11,422 nucleotides of DNA, taken from assembly GCA_934511335.1 (NCBI GenBank), contig CAKSWL010000050.1, positions 1-11,422 of the forward strand, read 5' to 3'. Every line of letters begins with the position of its first letter. The first letter of the stretch is position 1. The notes beneath the pieces are model-generated. The model was given only the letters and a program-made list of their open reading frames with translations, made no database searches and was not told where the DNA came from. Below are positions 6,541 through 11,410 of this stretch, piece after piece. Position numbers and translations under genes: made by a program. This DNA comes from an uncultured Cloacibacillus sp. (GTDB lineage: Bacteria; Synergistota; Synergistia; Synergistales; Synergistaceae).

Positions 6541-7932
6541 ATGGCCATTACGGCAGGGATCATGGTCCCCCACCCGCCGCTCATCATACCGGAGGTCGGG
6601 CGCGGAGAGGAGAGGACTATAGCCATTACCGCCGCGGCATATCGGGAGGCGGCTTCGTTCGTCGCGGCCTCCGCCCCCGAGACGATCGTCGTCGTCACCC
6701 CGCACAGCACCGTTTACGGGGACTATTTCCACATATCTCCGGGGCTCCGGGCCGGCGGCGGCTTTGCACGCTTCGGCGCGCCGCAGGTTTCGCTTTCCGT
6801 GGATTACGACACGGAGTTTGTCCGGGCGCTCAAGGCTTTGGCGGCGGATGGCGGACTGCCGGCGGGCACGCTTGGGGAACGGGACAGGGAGCTTGACCAC
6901 GCGACGCTCGTGCCGCTCCGCTTTCTCGCGGAAGCCGCCGGCGGAATCAAGGCGAAGGTGGTGCGCACCGCGCTCTCGGGACTTTCGTTCGCGGAGCATT
7001 ATCGCTTCGGCATGCTGATAAAAGAGACCGCGGAGAGACTCGGGCGGCGGACTGCGGTCATCGCCAGCGGCGACCTCTCACACCGGCTCAAAGAGGACGG
7101 CCCCTATGGCTTCAGCCCTGAGGGACCGCGCTACGACGAGCATATCATGGAGGTAATGGGGCGCGGGGCCTTCGACGAGCTCTTCGGATTCCCGGAGCGG
7201 CTCTGCGAGAGCGCCGGAGAATGCGGACACCGCGCCTTCGTCATCATGGCCGGTGCTTTCGACGGCACGGCGGTCGAGGCGAGGCGGCTCTCATACGAGG
7301 GCCCCTTCGGCGTCGGTTACGGCGTCTGCATCTTTCGCGCGAAAGGGCCGGACGATAAGCGCCGCTTTCTCGCAGAGTTCGCAGCAAAAGAGAGCGCACG
7401 GCTTGCGGCGCTGAAAGAGAAGGAGGACGCCTACGTGCGCCTCGCGCGGGAGGCGGTCGAGAGGTACGTCGCGGAGGGCGAAAAGCTCGCAGTACCGGCG
7501 GGGCTGCCGGAGGAGATGCTCTCCCGGCGCGCGGGAACCTTCGTCTCGCTCAAAAAGGACGGGCGTCTGCGCGGCTGTATCGGCACCATCGCCCCCGCCG
7601 CCTCCTCGGTGGCGCAGGAGATCATCAATAACGCCGTCAGCGCGGCCGCGAACGACCCGCGCTTCGACCCCGTCGAAAAAGAGGAACTCGCGAGGATAGT
7701 CTACAGCGTGGACGTTCTCGGCGAGACCGAAAGGATAGACTCCCCCGAAAAACTCGACGTCAAGCGCTACGGCGTGATCGTCACCAAAGGCAGGCGGCGC
7801 GGGCTGCTGCTGCCAAACCTTGAAGGCGTGGACAGCGTAGAAGAGCAAATCGCCATCGCAAAAGAGAAGGCGGGGATCGGCAAAGACGAATGCGTGGCGC
7901 TGGAAAGATTCGAGGTGTCGCGTCATCACTAG
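6541..7932 (+). CDS. AmmeMemoRadiSam protein: MEMO/LigB-like domain fused to AMMECR1
   Basis: This 463-residue protein has two domains. Residues 1 to about 265 resemble the MEMO / class III extradiol dioxygenase (LigB) fold, with HPP (11-13), VTPHSTVYGDYF, ELDHATLVPL, ASGDLSHRL and GHRAF as likely metal-site or structural histidine motifs. Residues about 290-460 are an AMMECR1 domain with its hallmark LRGCIG at 343-348, then a helix-rich region ending before SRHH. A charged stretch, KESARLAALKEKEDAYV, links them. Both domains occur with a radical SAM enzyme in the AmmeMemoRadiSam system, and that enzyme is the next gene. The biochemical role is not established to my knowledge. GGAGG (6529-6533) supports the ATG at 6541. 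Confidence 0.88.
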   Translation: MAITAGIMVPHPPLIIPEVGRGEERTIAITAAAYREAASFVAASAPETIVVVTPHSTVYGDYFHISPGLRAGGGFARFGAPQVSLSVDYDTEFVRALKALAADGGLPAGTLGERDRELDHATLVPLRFLAEAAGGIKAKVVRTALSGLSFAEHYRFGMLIKETAERLGRRTAVIASGDLSHRLKEDGPYGFSPEGPRYDEHIMEVMGRGAFDELFGFPERLCESAGECGHRAFVIMAGAFDGTAVEARRLSYEGPFGVGYGVCIFRAKGPDDKRRFLAEFAAKESARLAALKEKEDAYVRLAREAVERYVAEGEKLAVPAGLPEEMLSRRAGTFVSLKKDGRLRGCIGTIAPAASSVAQEIINNAVSAAANDPRFDPVEKEELARIVYSVDVLGETERIDSPEKLDVKRYGVIVTKGRRRGLLLPNLEGVDSVEEQIAIAKEKAGIGKDECVALERFEVSRHH

Positions 7933-8755
7933 GATAAACTGCCCCGTATGCTTCCGCCGCTGTTCCTTAGAAGAGGGCGAGAGCGGCTTCTGCCGCGCGC
8001 GGCAAAACATCAGCGGCCGCAGCGTCAGCACGAATTACGGTAAGATCACCGCGGCGGCGCTGGACCCGGTGGAAAAGAAGCCCTTCGTAAAGTTCCATCC
8101 CGGCGGCTTCATCTTCTCCGTCGGCTCCTTCGGCTGCAATATGGACTGCCCCTTCTGCCAGAACTACGAGATCGCGGGCGCGGGGCCGGAAGAGGCGCCG
8201 ACGCGCGCCATCTCTCCCGCGGAGCTCGCAAAGCTGGCCGGAGAGCTCCGCGCGCGCGGCAACATCGGCGTCGCCTATACCTACAACGAGCCGCTAATCG
8301 GCTGGGAGTTCGTGCGCGACAGCGCCGCCGAAGTAAAAAAACTCGGAATGAAAAACGCCGCCGTGACCAACGGCTCCGTGACGCCGGAGACGCTCACGGA
8401 GCTGCTGCCCTATATCGACGCCTACAACGTCGACCTTAAGGGCTTCACGCGCGAATACTACCGAAAGCTGGGCGGCGACCTGGATGCGGTGAAGGAATTT
8501 ATCCGGACCGCCGCTAGACGCGCCCACGTCGAGCTGACGACCCTCGTCGTGCCGGGAGAGAACGACGGCGCGGAAGAGATGGAGGCGCTCGCCGCCTGGG
8601 TCGCCTCCGTCGACAAAAAAATCCCGCTGCACATCACGCGTTTCTTCCCGCGCCGGCTCATGAGGGACAGAGCGCCGACGGACGCCGCGCTGCTCCGTCG
8701 GCTCGCGAAGATCGCGGAAGGGCGGCTCGACACCGTAGTGATAGGGAATATATAA
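7925..8755 (+). CDS. amrS: AmmeMemoRadiSam radical SAM enzyme, start uncertain
   Basis: This is a radical SAM protein whose iron-sulfur cluster motif reads CNMDCPFC (CX3CX2C), cysteines 71, 75 and 78 if counted from 7925. The first ordinary in-frame start is GTG at 8069, which would give 228 residues. However, the same frame is open back to 7841 and encodes the family's N-terminal cysteine region: CPVCFRRC, then GESGFC (C-x2-C-x3-C-x9-C), then NYGKITAAALDPVEKKP. That region contains no ATG, GTG or TTG. Candidate starts are ATC at 7925, giving (M)TRINCPVC with GAGGTG at 7912-7917, or ATA at 7934 just after the stop of the preceding gene. I mark 7925 as the most family-like beginning (276 codons). 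A frameshift or sequence error is possible. The substrate is unknown. Confidence 0.8.
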   Translation: MTRINCPVCFRRCSLEEGESGFCRARQNISGRSVSTNYGKITAAALDPVEKKPFVKFHPGGFIFSVGSFGCNMDCPFCQNYEIAGAGPEEAPTRAISPAELAKLAGELRARGNIGVAYTYNEPLIGWEFVRDSAAEVKKLGMKNAAVTNGSVTPETLTELLPYIDAYNVDLKGFTREYYRKLGGDLDAVKEFIRTAARRAHVELTTLVVPGENDGAEEMEALAAWVASVDKKIPLHITRFFPRRLMRDRAPTDAALLRRLAKIAEGRLDTVVIGNI

Positions 8756-8805
8756 CGGCCGGCGGGATAAACGCCCTCCGCGCGTTCATGGAGGCAAAAA
8801 TATAA

Positions 8806-8832
8806 GGCGCAGCAGGAGCCGCCTGCCGCGCC
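8806..8832 (+). terminator. Hairpin after the radical SAM gene
   Basis: GGCGC-a-GCAGG (8806-8816) pairs with CCTGC-c-GCGCC (8822-8832) over a five-base loop, an eleven-position stem with one A/C mismatch. It begins 50 bases after the amrS-like stop and could end the plus-strand operon, though no T-run follows. The surrounding 150 bases hold no gene. Confidence 0.5.
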
Positions 8833-8854
8833 TATCTAAAGGGAAAGTGGGCAT

Positions 8855-8876
8855 AGTCTGTAAGTGGGGACAGACT
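8855..8876. repeat. Hairpin downstream of small gene 1
   Basis: AGTCTGT (8855-8861) and ACAGACT (8870-8876) form a perfect seven-pair stem with the loop AAGTGGGG. It lies 30 bases beyond the stop of the minus-strand small gene at 8906-9055. It lacks a T-run, so it is a weak terminator candidate. The GTGGGGACAGACTGGGG context is reminiscent of palindromic interspersed repeats, but no second copy exists in this window. Confidence 0.4.
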
Positions 8877-8905
8877 GGGGATTCTTTTCCGCCGTATTGG
8901 GGCCG

Positions 8906-9055
8906 TTACATCGCCCTCGCGGGTACTTTCGCACTATTTTTCGCTTTGCTGTGGTCGCGCCATACCTCTTGAGCCGCCATGACCAGCGCAAAAACAAGGC
9001 TGCCGGCCGCTGTAAAGGCTGTGACCCCATACATAAGCATTTCTCCATACGTCAT
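8906..9055 (-). CDS. Small membrane protein, array copy 1
   Basis: This 49-codon gene encodes a short polar start (MTYGEM), one hydrophobic segment (about residues 8-28, containing FTAAGSLVFALVMAAQEVW) and a basic tail rich in Lys and Arg (RDHSKAKNSAKVPARAM). AGGAGG at 9064-9069 lies exactly eight bases before the ATG at 9055, which makes translation very likely. The positive-inside pattern suggests the tail is cytoplasmic. It is clearly related to the gene at 9282-9440: about 18 of the first 32 residues are identical, including TAAGS, VFA, VM and VW, and 20 bases across the ribosome binding site and start are the same. I do not recognise the family. It could be a transporter accessory subunit, a stress peptide or a hydrophobic toxin. 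Confidence 0.72.
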   Translation of the reverse strand: MTYGEMLMYGVTAFTAAGSLVFALVMAAQEVWRDHSKAKNSAKVPARAM

Positions 9056-9070
9056 TGTGACAACCTCCTC
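9051..9070 (-). repeat. 20-base direct repeat at translation start, copy 1
   Basis: GTCATTGTGACAACCTCCTC (plus strand) covers the ribosome binding site, the eight-base spacer and the first codons of small gene 1. An identical copy occurs at 9436-9455 over the start of small gene 2. On the transcript, GTCA and TGAC flank CAA at the start codon, a very small dyad. Flanking bases differ, so this is selective conservation or a retained part of a duplication. Confidence 0.8.
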
Positions 9071-9108
9071 GGATAGTTCTGAATTTTTTAATCATGCGAA
9101 ATCGGCCG

Positions 9109-9162
9109 TTCCTGACGGCATTAATAGTAGCAGTCATTTATAAATCAGTAAAACGACAAAAA
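9109..9162 (-). promoter_or_regulatory. Conserved upstream block, copy 1
   Basis: This block is shared with 9504-9557 at a fixed offset of 395 bases. It begins with an identical TTCCTGACGGCATTAAT (9109-9125) and ends with identical AGTAAAACGACAAAAA (9147-9162). Between them is a perfect ten-base palindrome, ATTTATAAAT (9136-9145). Read on the minus strand, TTTACT (9152-9147) and TACTAT (9129-9124) are 17 bases apart and form a plausible promoter with the palindrome inside its spacer, a classic repressor-operator position. Transcription would run into small gene 1. Confidence 0.55.
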
Positions 9163-9202
9163 CTAATGTGTTGCATGAAAAAACCGCATGTATAGAAGAA
9201 CG

Positions 9203-9261
9203 AAAAAAGAGGCGACGGAGACAGCCCCCGCCCCCGTTATGAAAGAAAGGCGGGCGCTGTC
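9203..9261 (-). terminator. Intrinsic terminator of small gene 2
   Basis: On the minus strand GACAGCGCCCGCC (9261-9249) pairs with GGCGGGGGCTGTC (9232-9220), thirteen positions with one mismatch and a 16-base loop. A run of six T follows about 11 bases later (A-run at 9203-9208 on the plus strand). It starts 20 bases after the stop at 9282. It separates small gene 2 from small gene 1, so the genes are independent units. Confidence 0.7.
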
Positions 9262-9281
9262 CGCCGCACGGGAACAAATAT

Positions 9282-9440
9282 TTAGACGGCGCCCAGAGGT
9301 TTTCGCTCGCGCTCTTCACAGCTCTCTCCGCCGCGGCCCCCCAGCCAAACATCGTGGGCGACCATCACCGCCGCAAAGACAAAACTGCCGGCCGCCGTAA
9401 AAACCGTAAGCGCCATTAAAAAGACCTCCTGAAATGTCAT
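9282..9440 (-). CDS. Small membrane protein, array copy 2
   Basis: This 52-codon gene encodes MTFQEVFLMAL, a hydrophobic segment (about residues 6-28, containing FTAAGSFVFAAVMVAHDVW), then a Gly/Arg/Glu-rich tail with one Cys (41). GAGGAGG at 9449-9455 is eight bases before the ATG at 9440. It is the closest relative of small gene 1 in the hydrophobic core, while the tails have diverged completely. That pattern indicates selection on the membrane segment. It has its own upstream block and its own terminator. The family is not recognised, and one helix of about 20 residues is all that can be predicted. Confidence 0.74.
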   Translation of the reverse strand: MTFQEVFLMALTVFTAAGSFVFAAVMVAHDVWLGGRGGESCEERERKPLGAV

Positions 9441-9455
9441 TGTGACAACCTCCTC
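9436..9455 (-). repeat. 20-base direct repeat at translation start, copy 2
   Basis: Identical to 9051-9070. It includes the GAGGAGG ribosome binding site and the ATG region of small gene 2. The two copies are 385 bases apart, ten fewer than the offset of the upstream blocks, so the leader between them has gained or lost ten bases. Confidence 0.8.
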
Positions 9456-9503
9456 AAGTAACGCGGCGCAAATGCCGCGGGATCATCTATTCTTCGGAAA
9501 ACC

Positions 9504-9557
9504 TTCCTGACGGCATTAATGGCAACAGCCATCTATAGATTAGTAAAACGACAAAAA
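9504..9557 (-). promoter_or_regulatory. Conserved upstream block, copy 2
   Basis: This is the counterpart of 9109-9162. The outer parts are identical, and the central palindrome is ATCTATAGAT (9531-9540). Compared with copy 1, both arms changed in step (T to C on one arm, A to G on the other), so the dyad stayed perfect. The -35-like TTTACT (9547-9542) is retained; the expected -10 position is weak (TGCCAT), so the start of transcription is less certain than for copy 1. Confidence 0.5.
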
Positions 9558-9570
9558 AATGATATAATAC

Positions 9571-9585
9571 ATGAATTAAATTCAT
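9571..9585. repeat. 15-base AT-rich palindrome upstream of small gene 2
   Basis: ATGAATT-a-AATTCAT is a perfect palindrome just beyond upstream block 2 and 13 bases from the terminator of small gene 3. The first part (ATGAA) is shared with block 1 but the palindrome is not. A plus-strand TATAAT (9563-9568) sits next to it. Its role is unknown. Confidence 0.35.
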
Positions 9586-9597
9586 ATATAAAAAGAC

Positions 9598-9623
9598 AAA
9601 AAAGCGCGGCCGCAGGGGCCGCG
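9598..9623 (-). terminator. Intrinsic terminator of small gene 3
   Basis: On the minus strand CGCGGCC (9623-9617) and GGCCGCG (9611-9605) form a perfect seven-pair GC stem with a five-base loop. It is followed after one C by six T (A-run at 9598-9603), then more T. It lies 22 bases after the stop of small gene 3. This is a textbook intrinsic terminator and good evidence that the small frame is a real transcription unit. Confidence 0.85.
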
Positions 9624-9645
9624 TCTCTTCCTAGGGAGGGAATTA

Positions 9646-9798
9646 TTAACAATCGACTCTTTCTACCTCAGTCTGAGGGATCTTTGTTCCGGTCGGTTCG
9701 CTCCAAATCGTAATCTTTAACATGTACAGCGTGAATCCCGCGGAGAGCAGCGCCGTAATACCCATCACGCTCGTCAGAACTATCTCGCCAAACGCCAT
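9646..9798 (-). CDS. Small membrane protein, array copy 3
   Basis: This 50-codon gene encodes MAFGEIVLTSVMGITALLSAG (hydrophobic), continuing through FTLYMLKITIW (segment about residues 5-32), then a polar tail with Pro, Gln and Glu ending in Cys50. AAGGAGG at 9807-9813 is eight bases before the ATG at 9798, and a strong terminator follows. Similarity to copies 1 and 2 is weak at the residue level (an ITA/FTA triad and a Trp at the end of the helix, position 32 in all three), but size, topology and orientation match. It is probably a diverged member of the same group. The first residues also loosely recall oxaloacetate decarboxylase gamma chains, but no partner gene is present. Confidence 0.72.
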   Translation of the reverse strand: MAFGEIVLTSVMGITALLSAGFTLYMLKITIWSEPTGTKIPQTEVERVDC

Positions 9799-9841
9799 CC
9801 TTATTACCTCCTTCGCCTCTCTTCTCTATTATCGTGAGTCG

Positions 9842-9871
9842 AGTATAGCCAAGCGGCGATATATAAGTAAA
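9842..9871 (-). promoter_or_regulatory. Promoter of small gene 3
   Basis: On the minus strand TTTACT (9871-9866) is followed after 18 bases by TATACT (9847-9842, five of six -10 positions), about 43 bases upstream of the ATG. The TTTACT box and a TATATA dyad beside it (9860-9865) correspond to the TTTACT box and palindrome of blocks 1 and 2, so the arrangement is shared by all three genes. Confidence 0.55.
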
Positions 9872-9908
9872 TCAAAACATTTCTTTATTTGATAACCGCT
9901 ACGTAATT

Positions 9909-10067
9909 TTACCTAAACGAAAAAACTCGCTGGCCATGCGGGTTTGGGGATTTTTTTAAATCAACCGCCCGCAAAATATGACATATGCCAATAGCAAGGC
10001 CGACTATCGCCGTAAAGGTCGATAATAGCTTTCACATGGCCGTCGCTATCCAGGTAAATATATACAT
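9909..10067 (-). pseudogene. Fourth small membrane-protein frame interrupted by TGA
   Basis: A minus-strand frame of 53 codons including the final TAA runs from ATG at 10067 to the stop at 9909-9911, the same length as small gene 2. Codon 12 is TGA (10034-10032). The rest reads MYIFTWIATAM, TGA, then KLLSTFTAIVGLAIGICHIL and a basic tail (RAVDLKKSPNPHGQ). The FTA-x2-G core lines up with FTAAG of copies 1 and 2, at nearly the same distance from the start. No good ribosome binding site precedes the ATG, which favours a decayed copy. UGA read-through or selenocysteine is possible in principle, but no adjacent stem-loop was confirmed. Confidence 0.42.
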
Positions 10068-10084
10068 TATTTGCGCTAAGGAAA

Positions 10085-10184
10085 GGCTGAGCAATTGAAA
10101 ATCAGCCGGAGCAATAACCAGCCTACCTCCCGCTGACTACGTCCGGAGAACCGAAATCTCTGATTTCGTGCGAATCGGCTGGTT
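10085..10184. repeat. Cluster of nested inverted repeats
   Basis: Three perfect dyads lie within 100 bases: GGCTGA/TCAGCC (10085-10090 and 10102-10107), AACCAGCC/GGCTGGTT (10116-10123 and 10177-10184), and CGAAATC/GATTTCG (10152-10158 and 10162-10168, loop TCT) inside the second. GGCTG and CAGCC occur in more than one arm, so alternative pairings exist. The region lies over 120 bases past the proline racemase stop on the minus strand and upstream of the small-gene array. It may be a structured transcript end or leader; no known RNA family was recognised. Positions 10185-10305 show nothing further. Confidence 0.45.
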
Positions 10185-10305
10185 TGTCTGTCAGATGTGC
10201 CAGGCGCTGAACGGGCAGGTTAAGAGAAAAGCGCCGCGCCCCGGCTGGTGGAAGGGGTATCGCTTGTCGGAGCCGCCGCGGGTAAATCAGGCAGTGCCGC
10301 CCGCA

Positions 10306-11310
10306 TCAGTTAAGCAGGAAGCCGGGCAGCAGCGGGTCGCTTTCGTGGCTTATGAGCCAGTTGAAGCCGATGATGTTGGCGCTGCCTTTGATGAAGGGGA
10401 TGATGGACCGGTGGTCTCCGATCATCGGCCCCTCTTCGTAATGCCCCTCAAAGAGCGTGCCGAGGATGCTCTCATGGATAAAAGGCTCGCGCGGCGCAAG
10501 TTCGCCGCGCTCGGCCAGCAGCGCCATCTTCGCGCAGGTCCCCGTCCCGCACGGCGAACGGTCGACGTTGCAGGCCCCGAAGACCACGCAGTTGCGCGCA
10601 TGCCGCCCTTCACGGTGCAGCCCAAATTCCGCAAGCAGGATCTTGTTGTTCAGCGGTATCTGCGGATGGCGCACCTTATGCTGGCGGTTGGCCTCCTCCA
10701 TCACCTCGACGCCGAGCTTTACTATGTTCGGCGCCTCTTGCGGCACCAGTTCGAGGCCGAAATCAGCGGCCTCTACGAGCGCGAAAAAGCTGCCGCCGAA
10801 GCAGATGTCGAACTTCACGCTTCGTCCCAGAGAGGGAAGGTAAAGGTCGAGGCCGCGCGCGTAGACGAAAGAGGGGACGTTTTTCAATGTCGCGCTGACT
10901 GCCTCGCCGTGTGCGACCTCGACCTTGAGCGTGACGAGGCCCGCGGGGGTGTCAAGTTTGACATAGGTGTAGGGCTCAAAGACAGGGACCATTTGCAGAA
11001 TCACCATCGCCGAAGCAAGGCCGATAGAGCCGTGGCCGCACATCGATACGCTGCCGCCGGAGTCGCAGAAGAGGACGCCCGCGTCGGCGTCCTCGTGGAC
11101 GGGCGGCACCATGATCGCGCCGAACATGTCGGCGTGGCCGCGCGGCTCCGTCATGATGAAGCGGCGAAAGTCGTTGTGGTTGTGACGGAAGTCCGCCCAT
11201 TTCTCCGCCATCGTGGCGCCGCGAAAAACCGGCGCCCCGCCGATAACGATACGAGTCGGTTCCCCGCATGTGTGCGAATCAACTACAGCGACCATTTTGC
11301 CGATCTTCAT
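10306..11310 (-). CDS. Proline racemase family protein
   Basis: This 334-residue protein is a cofactor-independent proline racemase or 4-hydroxyproline 2-epimerase. Both catalytic cysteines of the two-base mechanism are present: Cys91 in MCGHGSIG and Cys254 in DRSPCGTGTC. That argues against the trans-3-hydroxyproline dehydratase branch, where one is replaced by Thr. Other family blocks are DSHTCGEPTR (11-20), EPRGHADMFG (55-64), KFDICFGGSFFA (166-177) and ESILGTLFEGHY. Length and sequence resemble the clostridial enzyme, which supplies D-proline to D-proline reductase. No reductase gene is in view. The enzyme should be cytoplasmic. The ATG at 11310 has GGGG about nine bases upstream. Proline versus hydroxyproline preference cannot be settled here. 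Confidence 0.88.
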   Translation of the reverse strand: MKIGKMVAVVDSHTCGEPTRIVIGGAPVFRGATMAEKWADFRHNHNDFRRFIMTEPRGHADMFGAIMVPPVHEDADAGVLFCDSGGSVSMCGHGSIGLASAMVILQMVPVFEPYTYVKLDTPAGLVTLKVEVAHGEAVSATLKNVPSFVYARGLDLYLPSLGRSVKFDICFGGSFFALVEAADFGLELVPQEAPNIVKLGVEVMEEANRQHKVRHPQIPLNNKILLAEFGLHREGRHARNCVVFGACNVDRSPCGTGTCAKMALLAERGELAPREPFIHESILGTLFEGHYEEGPMIGDHRSIIPFIKGSANIIGFNWLISHESDPLLPGFLLN

Positions 11311-11343
11311 GCTTTCATCCCCGCCTCTGCCGGATCTTTTTTT

Positions 11344-11372
11344 ATCTTAACAGAGACGAGAGGATTTTACAA
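11344..11372 (-). promoter_or_regulatory. Promoter of the proline racemase gene
   Basis: On the minus strand TTGTAA (11372-11367) and TAAGAT (11349-11344) are separated by 17 bases, each matching four of six consensus positions. The leader to the ATG would be about 28 bases. Confidence 0.5.
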
Positions 11373-11379
11373 CAATAGG

Positions 11380-11410
11380 TTATTTTGATATAAAATAATA
11401 AATTTATTAT
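11380..11410. repeat. Two AT-rich palindromes upstream of proline racemase
   Basis: TTATTTT-gatat-AAAATAA (11380-11398) is followed by an overlapping perfect 16-base palindrome, ATAATAAATTTATTAT (11395-11410). They lie directly upstream of the -35 box. They may bind a regulator of the racemase or of a gene beyond the window, but the base composition makes chance dyads likely. Confidence 0.35.

Noticed and set aside
7291..8031. Minus-strand frame of 246 codons
   Set aside because: It is a shadow of the AMMECR1 domain and the start of the radical SAM gene; nothing recognisable is encoded.
9134..9400. Frames of about 70 codons on both strands over small gene 2 (9134-9352 minus, 9188-9400 plus)
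   Set aside because: They lack ribosome binding sites and cut across the terminator at 9203-9261 and small gene 2, whose start and paralogy are far better supported.
9051..9585. Repeats upstream of the small genes as a CRISPR array
   Set aside because: There are only two copies, 385-395 bases apart, tied to promoters and start codons; there is no repeat-spacer periodicity.
9646..9798. Small gene 3 as an oxaloacetate decarboxylase gamma chain or MetS-type transporter subunit
   Set aside because: Size and single helix fit loosely, but no decarboxylase or sodium symporter gene is nearby and the residues do not match these families clearly.
10116..10184. Possible tRNA-like fold closed by AACCAGCC/GGCTGGTT
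   Set aside because: The closing stem and a GATT/AATC arm are suggestive, but there is no D-arm, no anticodon stem of proper size and no standard T-loop sequence, so it is not called a tRNA.
10168..11388. 406-codon plus-strand frame
   Set aside because: It is antisense to proline racemase, whose catalytic motifs are complete. The frame is Arg/Val/Ala-rich and lacks a ribosome binding site.
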